A stretch of DNA of 64,000 bases from assembly GCA_018287875.1 (NCBI GenBank), contig JAGVVL010000018.1:682001-746000 (forward strand). The letters are read 5' to 3'. Position 1 is the first letter of the stretch; each line of letters starts with the position of its first letter. The notes beneath the pieces were generated by a model. It was not told where the DNA came from, made no database searches, and worked only from the letters and a program-made list of their open reading frames with translations. Source of the DNA: Nigrospora sphaerica. Taxonomy: Eukaryota; Ascomycota; Sordariomycetes; Amphisphaeriales; Apiosporaceae. Positions 12,154-22,900 of this stretch are shown in pieces. A program made the translations under genes and the position numbers.

Positions 12154-15100
12154 CTATGTCAGCGTGAGCCGTGCCCACCACTCTTTTTGCCAATCCTCAT
12201 CATCCAAACTCGTCAGGGACCGGGGATATATGATTTCGGCCATTTCACGAGTAAATGGAAGCTCGGTTTTAATCGCCGAGATAACCTCATGGTACGAACA
12301 ACCCGTATAGTGTTCAAAAAACTTGACGACCCCAAGGTGCTCTCTTCCGTGAAGAAAGGCGCCGTCAAATTTGGTCAGCTTCTGCCATGAGCTATGCGCT
12401 CCACAGTCTACAAGGAACTTGACCATGTCAAGCTGTCCACAAAACGCGGCCCACTCGAGGGCGTTCATGGGCAGCGCCCCCTTCCAGTCGCTTTTCCCAA
12501 GGGCGTTGACGTTGGCGTTGTGACTGAGCAGCAGACTTGCAGTTTTTGTACAGCCTCCCGAAGCGATATGTTGCAAAGGCGTTTTCCCCCAGTCTCTTGA
12601 AGAACCTTCAACGTTCGCCCCTTTCTGAAGGAGAAGTCGAATGAATGAGATGGGGGCCAGGTAGCAGGCCGTTTCAAGAGCGCTTCTGCCCCCATGCGTG
12701 CCCGCGTTAACATCTGTACCATGCCCAACTAGCCATTCGGCTATGTCAAACTGTTCCAGTAGGATTGCAAAAACCAAGACCCTGGAGTATTTGGTGCCCA
12801 ATGGTAAACTATGCGGTCCGATGCTTATAATCTGTTGAATGGTAGAGATGGGCGCTTTGTGTCTGATTAGGAGAGCGAGCAAACGGCAATTGTTTTTTGG
12901 CATCCGCGCTCCCATTTTGGCCAAGGTTCGAAACAAAGCGAATGATTGAAGCTGATAAGAGCGCCATGCCTCCTTGTACTCGTGACTCCTAGGAAGCCAG
13001 CGGGCCATGAGCGAGCCACGTAATGTTGCTTCTAGAGTCGTCAGATCATCGCTGTCGAGTGCCGGGTCCGCACCGTGTTGCAGTAAGATCTCAACGACCC
13101 TATGGCGATCCTTAGATGGTATGAGTAATGCGTCATGAAGCACGGTCCTTCCTTGGTAACATCGATTGGGTTCCATGCTCATGCCACGGCAAAGTAGAGC
13201 ATCCAAAGCCATTGCACTGCAGCCTGTTCTGATAGCATTTTCAAGTGTATCGGTGGGGAACAGTCGCATGAAAAGTTCCACGTATTGGTGAGACGTGATC
13301 TGCTGTGACCCTTCCAGTCGTTCCAGGTAAATGGGGAGGAATTCGAGGGTATGTGAACGGATAGGAATGTTCTGCATCGTGCCCGCTTGCTTTCCATTTC
13401 CGTGAGGCTTAAGTAGAAGCATGAGTGCGGGCCAAGCCATGACGATATCGTTGCGGAATGGCGGCGGTGGATATGGCACAGGAAATGATTGGACCGTCGC
13501 CGCCAACAGAGCTTGCAAAGCCAACGGTCTTTTTCTTTCGATGTCTACGCCGTGGTCAATGAGTAGAGCCAGAATTTCGACGTTGAATTTCCGAGCAGCC
13601 CTAGAGAGCCCGTCTAACCGTAGTCCCGAAACCAGCGGTGCGGAATCATCGCAGAGGAGGTCAGTATCAGGACTGATGCCATATTCCAACAGAGTCCTCA
13701 CTGTATTCGTGTCTTCCAAACCGACGGCCTCGGAAAGCACCAGTTCCAGAATGATATCTCGCTCTTGCGAGGGATGACTGAACAGTGAACGTATTTGTCG
13801 CTCCAGGGTTCGCTTCCCATCTCTCGCTGCGTCGTATATGGTCCATACCATAGCAAGGCACTCGATCCATCCGCCGTTCCGAATCCATCTCCGAAGGGAG
13901 GGAATCCGACAGAACATTAACGAGTTCCATAAATCGTCTGATAGACGGGGGAGACATGCGCGTGAGAGGCATCGACCGAGCTCCTGTGCGTTTTTAGGGA
14001 GCCACTCGAAGGCATGGCCACCCTTGGCGCTGGCATCAAGAATCCAACGCACACAGCTAGCTTGATGATTGGGTAGGGCAGTGACGAAACGGAACAGGCG
14101 GAGCTCAAAGTCTTCACTGTTAATGCAACCGTGCTTCCGCACTTCAGTCCACAGTTCCACAAACTGTAAACATTGGTGCTCCTCCCAGTCGTTCGGTAGT
14201 CGTTGGAGGCAACTGCGCGGGTCCCGGATACGGACGTCTCGTAAGCCGTTATTCGTGGCCCAGACATGCACGATACGCTCTGCTAGGTCCTTTTGCCCCG
14301 ACATGATGCACAAGGTGAGGAATTCGCCATTGACACCGTTTCGAAACCACTCCCCCTCCCTCACTTCGAGTCCGACATGGAGCAGTACCGAGCATTGTTC
14401 GGCGTCAGGAAACTGTCTGAGGGTCAAGTTCCACCAGAGTGCTGCCACAGCCGGATTCTGAAGCCGAAAGAATTTGACCAGAAGGGCTTTGTCGGCGACG
14501 GTGCCGATCCACTCCAGAAGGTCGGTTTGGGGTAATCCGGGCCCATATCCGTTTGATAGTTCATGACAGGCAGTTTCGAGCACCGTCAAGGAGCTGTTTG
14601 GGCCGAATATTCGAGGCTGGGGCGAAGGCCGTCTTGATGCATAGGGTGGATGTGCCACAGAAGTCCCATTGTGCGTCATCATATACAAGAGGTCGCATAG
14701 AGCAGTGACAATGGAAAGGTCCCTGCCTTCAATGAGCACCTTCCCGCTAACTTGAAAGATGGTTAGTTTGACTCCTTTTACACAAGATAACAAGACAACG
14801 CACTGAAATTCTGGAGGAGCAACAACAGTTGCCTGGACGGTACAGTAGCCCGAATTTCGGAATGTGCTCTCTCAACGGGGTAGTCCAAGAGGAGCTGAAT
14901 CCAGTTGTAGTCGAAGGAATCAAATTGAAAAGCCATTTGAGACGCCTGTTTCCCGTGGTTCCGTCGTCGATGATTGGCTCTGGGGATGACGTCAATGGTT
15001 TGTTGGACATGACTAGACGAAGCCATATGCCCCGGGTGCGCATTCGATCCTATCCTTGGCTTAAGGGTTGCATTCCCGTTCCTTCTGGGTGTATAAAGAG

Positions 15101-15710
15101 TTGATGAAGCAGTTTTCCTCGGGTTTTTCGCATCCATAGCCATCGGTTTGGTAAGAAATGAGGACTCAGAAGCATCTGTCATGATTTCCACGAACTCCGG
15201 CAACTGACCTTGATTGCCTAAAATACTATAAGATTATTCCAAAAGAGAAGGGCTCCTGGAGTGACTACACTTACTCATCTTGAGCTTACCCTTGTCCAGT
15301 TCTCTCCTGGCTCTTCGGATGTTCTTCAAGACGAGATGCGGCTTCAATTGTACGCCAGACAGTGATACCAGGCAATTATGTCCTTGAAGCTGTCTCTTGT
15401 CCAGTTCTCGACCAAGAAGCAGCCATTGAGCTGAATCAAGATTTTTGCGGAACTTGAAATGGTCCCGCAGAACCACCTCATAGGTACTGAGCCTTGGAAC
15501 AATTAGAAAAGAGCTCGGTTGAGGGAACCCATTGATATTTGCTTACTCAGCCTTTGGAAAGCCATGGGCATTCTCCATCTCAGCTGCAACTCGTTTCAAG
15601 GGCTTTCCGTCGGTTAAGTACAACCTTCGAAATGTTTCCCTGTGACTGTCCCAGAGACTGTAGTCTTTGGCATCGTTGGCGCTTCGCAGCATACTTGCGG
15701 ATGCGATCAT
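12154..15710 (-). CDS. Clr5-domain protein with C-terminal ankyrin repeats
   Basis: Exons 15710-15547, 15486-15275, 15217-14804 and 14750-12154 give 1128 residues. The N-terminus (WDSHRETFRRLYLTDG, then VAAEMENAHGFPKAD, joined by intron 1 to TYEVVLRDHFKFRKNLD) fits the Clr5 domain, a fungal N-terminal module with a conserved W...LY...K..V...M...GF pattern ending in a KN motif. A long central region (residues about 260-800) is leucine-rich and of unknown fold, with several ankyrin-like helices. The C-terminal part has clear ankyrin repeats (DIAEWLVGHGTDVNAG, FIRLLLQKGANVEG, KTASLLLSHNANVNA, DMVKFLVDCGAH). Clr5 proteins are mostly uncharacterised and may be nuclear or scaffold proteins. Codon use is less GC-biased than in neighbouring genes. 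The first ATG of the Clr5 frame was chosen; a further upstream exon cannot be excluded. Confidence 0.78.
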
Positions 15711-16343
15711 TGTGGGATACTAGAAGTGGAAGTACCGGAAAGGGGGAAAACAAGTCGAGATGTTCAAGGAAAGAAAGGCCGACCAGGAAAGGCAATAGTA
15801 ACACGATTGGATGTAGCTGGTGGGGCACTGACGATCTGGTAAAGGTACGAACGACTTTGACTTCTTTAATCCATAGGGGCAGGAAGCAGTGCTTTTATAG
15901 AACATCCCCAACTGCCCAAGTGGCGCCTCAGCCAATCTTGAGTCCAGAATCTGGCCGATCGGCCTTTCGAGCCTCAGACGTTGGCTGTCTACGACCCCAT
16001 GGCGGGGAGGTCCAGATTCTGACCAAGCATATTTCGTCGCGAGCCAAGATTTGGGGTACTTAAAAACTCGGATGTGCTTCAGGTTGTCGTACAAGGCAGC
16101 CTTCTCGCTGCATGTCCAGAATCTGTGCCAATTGCGAGGCTTGCGATTGCAAGGATTTCAGGAGGCATGGCAGCTGGTGATGTGACAAGACTCTGGACAA
16201 ATAGGAAGAGCGCCCGTCAGTCCCACGTCACCGTCCTCTGCACCAGCGACTTCTTGCTGCTTCAAATATACCACCAACCCAATTATTTACCTACTTTGGG
16301 GGGTGGTATTGACAAACTTTGTATCCTTTCCTATGAATATCTT
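15711..16343. other. intergenic
   Basis: About 630 bp: presumed promoter of the Clr5/ankyrin gene (read leftwards) and the sequence beyond the dehydrogenase relic. No gene seen. Confidence 0.45.
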
Positions 16344-16890
16344 TCAACTTTGGACGGCATCCGAAGCCTGCTCGTCGATGAGAAAGATATTGGCCTCCAG
16401 AGGGCGAGCATTGATCTAACAGCAGTCAGCGCACGCCTCACAGACCTCGTGAAGCGTAGTGGACGACTTACCAACGCTCTGGGCAACTTCCAGAAATCCA
16501 TAACGCCGGCCTGGGCGCCATCGTGGACGATCTCGGACTTGAGGATCTGGACGAGCTTCTGGACGCCCTCGGCGCCGTAGCAGTTGGCGTACACCATGCT
16601 GCGGGGGCTACGATGTTTCCCATGGTTAGTTCGCTCGCCCAATTCTTCTCCACGTTTACTCCTAAACCCACGGCACCAAAGAAAAGGGGGGAAGTGCGGA
16701 GAAAAAAGCGAAAAAAAACCAAAAGGGAAAATACTCACGGACGGCCCAGGGCGACCATCTTCACACCGAAGACCAGCAGCTTCAGTACGTCGGTGCCGTA
16801 GCGCACGCCGCTGTTGGCGAGGACGTCGACGCGGTTGAAGACGTGGGGTACGTTACGGCGGATCTCGTAGGCGATGCATTGCGGGTCGCG
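16344..16890 (-). pseudogene. FMN-dependent alpha-hydroxyacid dehydrogenase, 3' fragment
   Basis: Three exon pieces remain on the minus strand: about 16890-16739, 16600-16472 and 16415-16344, joined by clean GT-AG introns in phase. They code for the C-terminal part of the L-lactate dehydrogenase/cytochrome b2/glycolate oxidase family: VLANSGVRYGTDVLKLL (the FMN phosphate-binding loop, normally DGGIRxG), VKMVALGRP and NCYGAEGVQKLVQILKSE, then a short tail ending at 16344. The catalytic arginine and histidine and the first two thirds of the barrel are absent; the DUF427 gene ends only 320 bp upstream, so there is no room for them. Splice sites are intact, which suggests loss by rearrangement rather than slow decay. 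The start coordinate is where resemblance begins. Confidence 0.75.
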
Positions 16891-17210
16891 GTGCGCGGGT
16901 GCATATACGGCTTTTCATGGTCGCTTATATACCTGTATGCCTGCGCTTACGGATGATGGCGTTGGCCCTGAGCCATGTGTCTCGGCCGACAGGTGGGGCT
17001 CCCTTGTACCGTGTAGGATGTATGTATGCATAGTATCGGAATTGCCCTCCGTTTCGGGCCCGCGTGGCGAAAAGGAAGGACAACGAGCGGGTTCACGATG
17101 GACTTGAGGTACCGTCACATCAATTATCCACATGTAATACATTGGCGCAGATTGAGTTTCTCATTCCAGAGCAAAAGCATGAATGGCACACGAGAGAACG
17201 CGGGCCCCCT
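16891..17210. other. intergenic between dehydrogenase relic and DUF427 gene
   Basis: 320 bp without recognisable coding content. It should hold the breakpoint of the truncated dehydrogenase. Confidence 0.45.
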
Positions 17211-17766
17211 TCAAACCACAGGGTCCCAATTGCCGTGGCGGCCCTTCACGATGCCCTCGATGTCGCTCGTGACCCAGCCGCCGTAGAAGTCGCCGGGCTG
17301 GGGCTCGACGCGCTCGCCGTCGACGTAGCAGTCCCAGGGCCCGGCGTAGAAGGACAGGTAACGGCGCAGGGGCGCGAAGCCCGGCGTCGGGTCGTCGTAG
17401 GACCAGACGCGGTTGGCCACGGTCGTGCCGGAGCCGTCGGGCGCCGTCGCCGCGTAGTACGTCGCCCGACCCTTCCACTCGCAATAAGAGCTTTGCGACG
17501 TCCGGGTCAGGGGTATCGAGACGGCCGAGGGCGGGAGGTAGTACGCTGGGAGGTTAGTTGTAAGACCGGGACCGCAAATACGGGGAAAAGTCAGGTGCGG
17601 TACTCGGCGGATGGTGCGTCTCCAGCACCCAATACGCCGTATCGGCCGTGTTGGCCGTGTCGGCAATGACTTGGCCTTGCCAGCGAATCTGGAGGTGCCG
17701 GGTTGTGGGCTCGAGGCGCGGCGGCCGCGGGAACGATTGCACGTTAAGCTTAGGTTTGGCGGCCAT
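17211..17766 (-). CDS. DUF427 domain protein
   Basis: Exons 17766-17604 and 17545-17211 give 165 residues. One DUF427 domain fills the protein: RHLQIRWQGQVIADT, YWVLETHHPPTYYLPP (across the intron), SSYCEWKGRATYY, VANRVWSYDDPTPGFAPLR, and a conserved WDCYVDGERVEPQPGDFYGG near the end. These small cytosolic proteins occur in bacteria and fungi and have no firmly established biochemical role. The ATG of MAAKPKLN is preferred over an in-frame ATG 12 codons upstream, because the family resemblance begins shortly after it. The gene is divergent from the ESCRT-III gene to its right. Confidence 0.85.
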
Positions 17767-18562
17767 GGTGAGAACTCGTTGCGTGGAAAAGCACCGTATC
17801 ATGGGGGAAGACTACGAGTTACCCTTTGTGAGTAGAGAAGAATTACGAGAGGAGTCTTTGCGCATCACCGGAGCCAAGGATGGGATGGGCGAGCGAGGTC
17901 CGACTTCCCGGAGTATCTGGGCACACGAGATGCCTGCAGGTGGAATGTACCATATACTGTGCGTCATAGGTTCTTGGTAAGTTCCCTTACTTACCTCTTC
18001 CGGTGCGTCCACTGGTCTTATCGATTACTCACCCCCACCAACAGCCTGTCTGCCCTCCCACAGTGGACGAGAGCGACTGGGGGGCCTGAAAAAGGCCTGG
18101 AACTGCACCCGTGACAGCCCGCCTAGCGTGGGTAGCTGAGCCCGGGTCCCCGACTTTCCCATTTGCCTGGGGTTGTTCCCTTACCGCTGGAGGATCATGG
18201 TTCGCCAACATGTTAGGTACATGCTATCTGATTGACTCTCAGCCCGATTGGGCCGTTTTCCAACTCCCTCCCTTCGGCCAAGGCATCGACTCTTTTGATC
18301 CCGACGTTCGACTCGCTCGCCGTCCCGACAGCATCGCCATCATCACCGCCCGCCACCCATACTCTCTCTAGTTCCCTTTCTGCGCTCGCATCGCATCGCG
18401 CCGCATCCGCAGACCGACCCCCGCCGCCAAAACCGACGATCCTCATCCTCTCCAACTTCCCCGCCACTCCCATCATCGTCCGCACGCCCGCGCCCTCGCC
18501 CACGCCCACGCTCTGTCTCCCCATCGCCCGCGACCCGCGCGGACACCAATACCACCGGCACC
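17767..18562. promoter_or_regulatory. divergent promoter region, DUF427 / DID2
   Basis: About 800 bp separate the two divergently transcribed starts. The DID2-proximal part (18250-18560) is strongly C/T-rich on the plus strand, as is common for the 5' leaders of expressed filamentous ascomycete genes. No specific operator was identified. Confidence 0.4.
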
Positions 18563-19319
18563 ATGAACGCACAATCGATGAAGCTCGAGTTTGAGACTCG
18601 GGTAAGTCTTCTCCTCGCTTATTCTCGCCTCTCTTCCCTCCCGTTTCGCATCCCGGGGCGGAACGGGTGATACCGCCTTCCCGCCTTCACCCGACCGGGA
18701 CCCCGCCGCTAACCCCGGGACCCCCTCCCCCCTCTTCCAGTTCATCGCGAAGCAGCTCCGCAACGATGCGAACAAGGCGAAGCGGCAGGACGAGGCGATG
18801 CGGCGGCAGATCCAGGACCTGCTGAAGAAGGGCAAGAAGCAGCAGGCGTACCAGAAGGCCAAGCTGCTGCTGGCGTCGCAGGCGCTCGCCGAGTCGCTCG
18901 AGCAGCGGGCGGACCAGGCGGAGCTGCAGGCGGCGCAGGTCAAGGCGCACAACGCCATGAACAAGATGACGACCATGGTGGCGCAGTCGTCCAAGGTCAT
19001 GGCGGCCGCGTCGCGCGCCGTCAACAGCGAGCGCACCCTCGGCGTCCTCGAGGCCGCCAAGGTCCAGAACGACGACTTCCAGATGAAGAGCGCCATGCAC
19101 AACGAGGCCGTTAGCGACATGTCGTCGGCTCAGGTCAGCGAGGACGCCGTCCATGACCTCCTCGGCCAGCTCGCCGACGACGCCGGCGTCCAGCTCGGCA
19201 ATGAGTTCGCCCAGGCTCAGACGAGCAAAGTCGCCCCTACGGCCGCCCCCGCCGCCACCGAGCCCACTGCTGAGGAGGAGGACGCCCTGCAGCAGCGCCT
19301 ACGCGCCCTTCGCGCCTAG
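18563..19319 (+). CDS. DID2: ESCRT-III-associated protein Did2/Vps46 (CHMP1)
   Basis: Exons 18563-18601 and 18741-19319 give 205 residues, the usual size. The family start MNAQSMKLEFETR is a 13-codon first exon. Then comes a basic helical hairpin (FIAKQLRNDANKAKRQDE, KKGKKQQAYQKAKLLLASQ), a long amphipathic helical core (AHNAMNKMTTMVAQSSKVM) and an acidic C-terminal half. The end, DALQQRLRALRA, is a MIT-interacting motif of the type that binds Vps4 and its partners. The protein acts on endosomal membranes in recycling ESCRT-III during multivesicular body formation. The start has a good context (CACCATGAAC). A strong assignment. Confidence 0.95.
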
Positions 19320-19990
19320 AGAATGGAGGGAGAAGGCAGAAAGGAGGAGGAGGGGGCTGTATAGACGAAAGGAAAGGGGGAAGTCGGCATTCACTCCGGG
19401 AATCCACATACATACATCCAATCTGGCACGCACGTAAGGCCACACGCATCACAGGAACACGGGTGGTAGGCGAATGGCAGGGGGGCGGGTTCATGTTTAC
19501 ACAAACAGGCTTCGGCTACGGCCGACTAGCCAGGCGTCATCGGGAAACCATGGGAGGGAATAAATCGTTCGTTTCTGCATACAATTCACACATACACTGC
19601 CTAGTAGGAAGGCCCCTTTCCGGCCCTGATCAGGGCGAGGTTGGATGCACCATGCGTGCGAGGGTCCATGGCTGCTTACGCCAATCACAGTGCCGGGCCT
19701 CGTTTCGTGCTGGACGCCAGACGCGCCTGGGCATCTTTATCTGGTTTCTATCCGGATCAACAAACCACGTCGTGTATATCTAGAGCCCTCTTCTCTTTGG
19801 CTCCCAAGATATCGGGCGTACCTTCATTCTTCGTAATCTCATGTGAGGTCTCTCGCCCTCAGCTGACAACCCCAAAGTCATGCGGAGACTCGCCCTTGGC
19901 CTGCCACGGGGAGTTAACCACCGCTACTTACGGCTGCGGGTCCCCCCCTTCCCTTCCATCCTCCGGGCCGCGTATCCTTCTTTTTCTTTT
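19320..19990. other. intergenic, convergent 3' ends of DID2 and SKI2
   Basis: 670 bp between two converging genes, so 3' untranslated regions and polyadenylation signals are expected. No gene seen. Confidence 0.5.
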
Positions 19991-22900
19991 TTACATGTAC
20001 AAACTGGCGACGGCGGTAATGTCGCGGCGGATCATCTCCTGGGCCGTCTCCATCTTCTGGTACAGGTCGGGGTCACCGACGATGCGGGCAGCGTTCTTGA
20101 CCTCGCGGCACGTCTCGTCGAGGCGCGTGATGGTGCGCACGATGGTGCCCTCGAGCACGTCCGTCAGGTCTGTGATGTTCTTGAAGCTCATGCCACGCGC
20201 CCATTCGTAGACGACCTCGACGAGGCCAAAGCGCGGTCGCGACACAAAGTCGTTGCTGTCGTCTGCGCTCTGGATCACCTGGTGCTGCGTCTGTACCGCG
20301 TTCACCTTCTCCGACAGTTCGATAATCGTCTTGATGCCCCGCTCCAGCTTGCCCGGCAGCGTCGGCACCGTGTCCGTCTTCTCCTGGAACACAAAGGCCG
20401 AGAGCAGCGCCGCAATCTCGGCCGGCTCGTACTCGGCCAGCACGTTGTCGAGGATCAGCTCCGTCAGCACCAGCTCGTCGGCCGAGTGGATTTCGCAGGC
20501 CACCTTGCCCTTGAGCAGGATCCGCGTGTCGCTGTCGACGAACGACAGGTCTTTGAGCACCTCGACTCGCTGCTCGTAGTCGGGCAGCAGCTGCAGGTTC
20601 TGGTTCGACAGCGACTGCCGCAGCGAGCTGATGTGCTCCTTGATCAGCCACTGGTCGTGGCACATGGCAAAGTGCTTCTTGAAGTTTTTACACCACACTG
20701 GCGCCACCTCGGCCGCTTGCGCCGCCGCCTGCTGGCGCTGCTGCATGAGTTCCTGCAGTGCCATGCTCTTGATCTTGCTCAGGTCCATCTCGTCCCACCA
20801 CTCGGACGAGTCCCACGTCTTGCAGATCTGAAGCATCCTCTCCTTGCCCTGCGTCATGCGCTCGCCGCCCTGGAACACGTCGGGCACAATGCCCTTCGTA
20901 ATCGTCTTGGTCAGGCACTCAATGTCCGACACCGGAACGTGGACCGTCTTCCAACGCATCTGGCTCGTCTTTTGCGGGAGCGGCGTCAGCGCGTGGCGGA
21001 ATGCCGGCACGAAGGGGAGTAGGTCACTCGAGTCGCGTGTGTCGCGGGCCGTATTGAAGCCAAAAACGTGGACGGCAGGCTCACCACCGAGCGCCTTGGC
21101 GCCCATGCCTTCCGAGAGGAGGATACCGGGCGTCCGCACGCCTTCTTTGAGGAAAACGACTAGACGACCGGCGGAAAACATCTTGCGGCCGATCGGGATG
21201 CCCAGCAGTCCCTTATACAGTTCCTGTGTCAGTTGGCGGTACGTCATGGCGGCCTGGTGGCACTGATCCAGGGTTGGGTCGCAGACGGAGCATTCGTCGC
21301 GCTTGATCTTGGCCAGATCCGCCTCGGAAACCTTGACAGCCTTCTCGTGCTCGGGTAGGAGCTGCTGAGTGGCGTGCTCCGAGAAACTGCGCTTAATCAT
21401 TTCTTCGATCTTGAGCGCCTCCACGCGCAGCAGGTTGAGGATCATGTTATACGTCAGGCGGAACTGGGACCGAAGCTTGCTAGGCTCGCCCAGAATCATC
21501 TTTTGGAGATCGACGACAGGCGGTGCCTCATCGCCGCCACCCGGAGGCACAATAATGACGGAACCAACGGGATCCAGTCCACGGCGGCCGGCACGGCCAG
21601 CCATCTGGGTGTATTCGCCAGGGAGCAGGTTGCGGAACGAGTGGCCGTCGTGTTTGCGGTAACCCGAGAACACGACCGTACGGGTCGGCAGGTTGAGACC
21701 CATGGCGAATGTCTCGGTAGCAAACAGCACCTTGACCAGTGTCTGGGCGAAGAGCATCTCGACAAGCTCTTTGACAATGGGCAGAAGACCACCGTGGTGA
21801 ACCGCAATGCCCCGGCCCAGGAGCTCCCTCATACGGATGATCTGGGGCAGGACTCGGTCCTCGGGGCGGAGCCGCGCAATCGACTTCTCGATGATCATGT
21901 GGATGTGGCTCTTCTCTTGCGCCGTGCAGAAGTCCTGGTTGCTGAGTGCATCGGCATTCTCCTCGCAGCGCTTCTTGGAGAAGACAAAAATACAGGCCGG
22001 CAGCAAGCTAGACTTCTTCAAGAAAGCCACCATGTGCACCCAGAGGTTCTTGTCCTGCGCCATGGACGTGAAGCCACCAGGCCGGCCAGCGCGGCCCATG
22101 TGTCCGGGGTTGTGACTGGCGCGCGGGGGGCCCCCGCGACCTCCTCTTTGTTGGCCACCGCCTCTTTGTCCGCCACGTCCCGGGGCGCCTCCACGCTGAG
22201 GACCACCTCGCTGGTTGCCCCGTTGGTTGCCTCGCTGGTTACCTCCGCCACGGCCGTTGGCAGCGGCAGCGGGCGGCGGCAGAACTTTGTCTTTGCCGCG
22301 CAACGCTTGGTCGGCCTCTTTCCAGCCCTTTTCGATAAAGTGTTTTCCGGAGTCGACAATCTTGTGGATGTTCTTGCCGGCCCAAAGGTAGTGCTCCAGG
22401 GGTACCGGGCGCTTGGGTGTAGAAATGACGTAGATGTCCTTTTGCTTCGTCCGTCCAACCCAGGAAGCAAATTCATGGGTGTTGGGAACAGTGGCCGACA
22501 GCAGAATGAGAGAGACGTGCTCGGGTAACATGATGATAACCTCCTCCCACACGACACCACGCTCCATATCATTGACATAGTGCACCTCGTCGAAAATGAC
22601 AAACTCTACGTCTCGAATAAGGTCGGCGCCGCGGTACAGCATACTCCGCAGAATCTCAGTCGTCATGATCAAGCAGCTGGCTTCGGGGTTGATCTGCACA
22701 TCACCCGTCAAGATTCCCACCTCGTCGAAGGTCTGGCGGAAGTCACGGAACTTTTGGTTGCTCAGCGCCTTAATGGGCGAGGTGTAGATGGCCTTGGTCA
22801 TATGGCGGGCCGCCAGGGCAATGGCATATTCGGCCACGACTGTCTTGCCGGCCGAGGTGTGGGCGGCAACGAAGACGGAGTCGCCGTTCTCCAGATGGTA

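Noticed and set aside
19880..22528. Two plus-strand frames of about 380 codons each (19880-21022 and 21374-22528)
   Set aside because: They are antisense to SKI2, whose motifs are unambiguous. The antisense products have no recognisable features.
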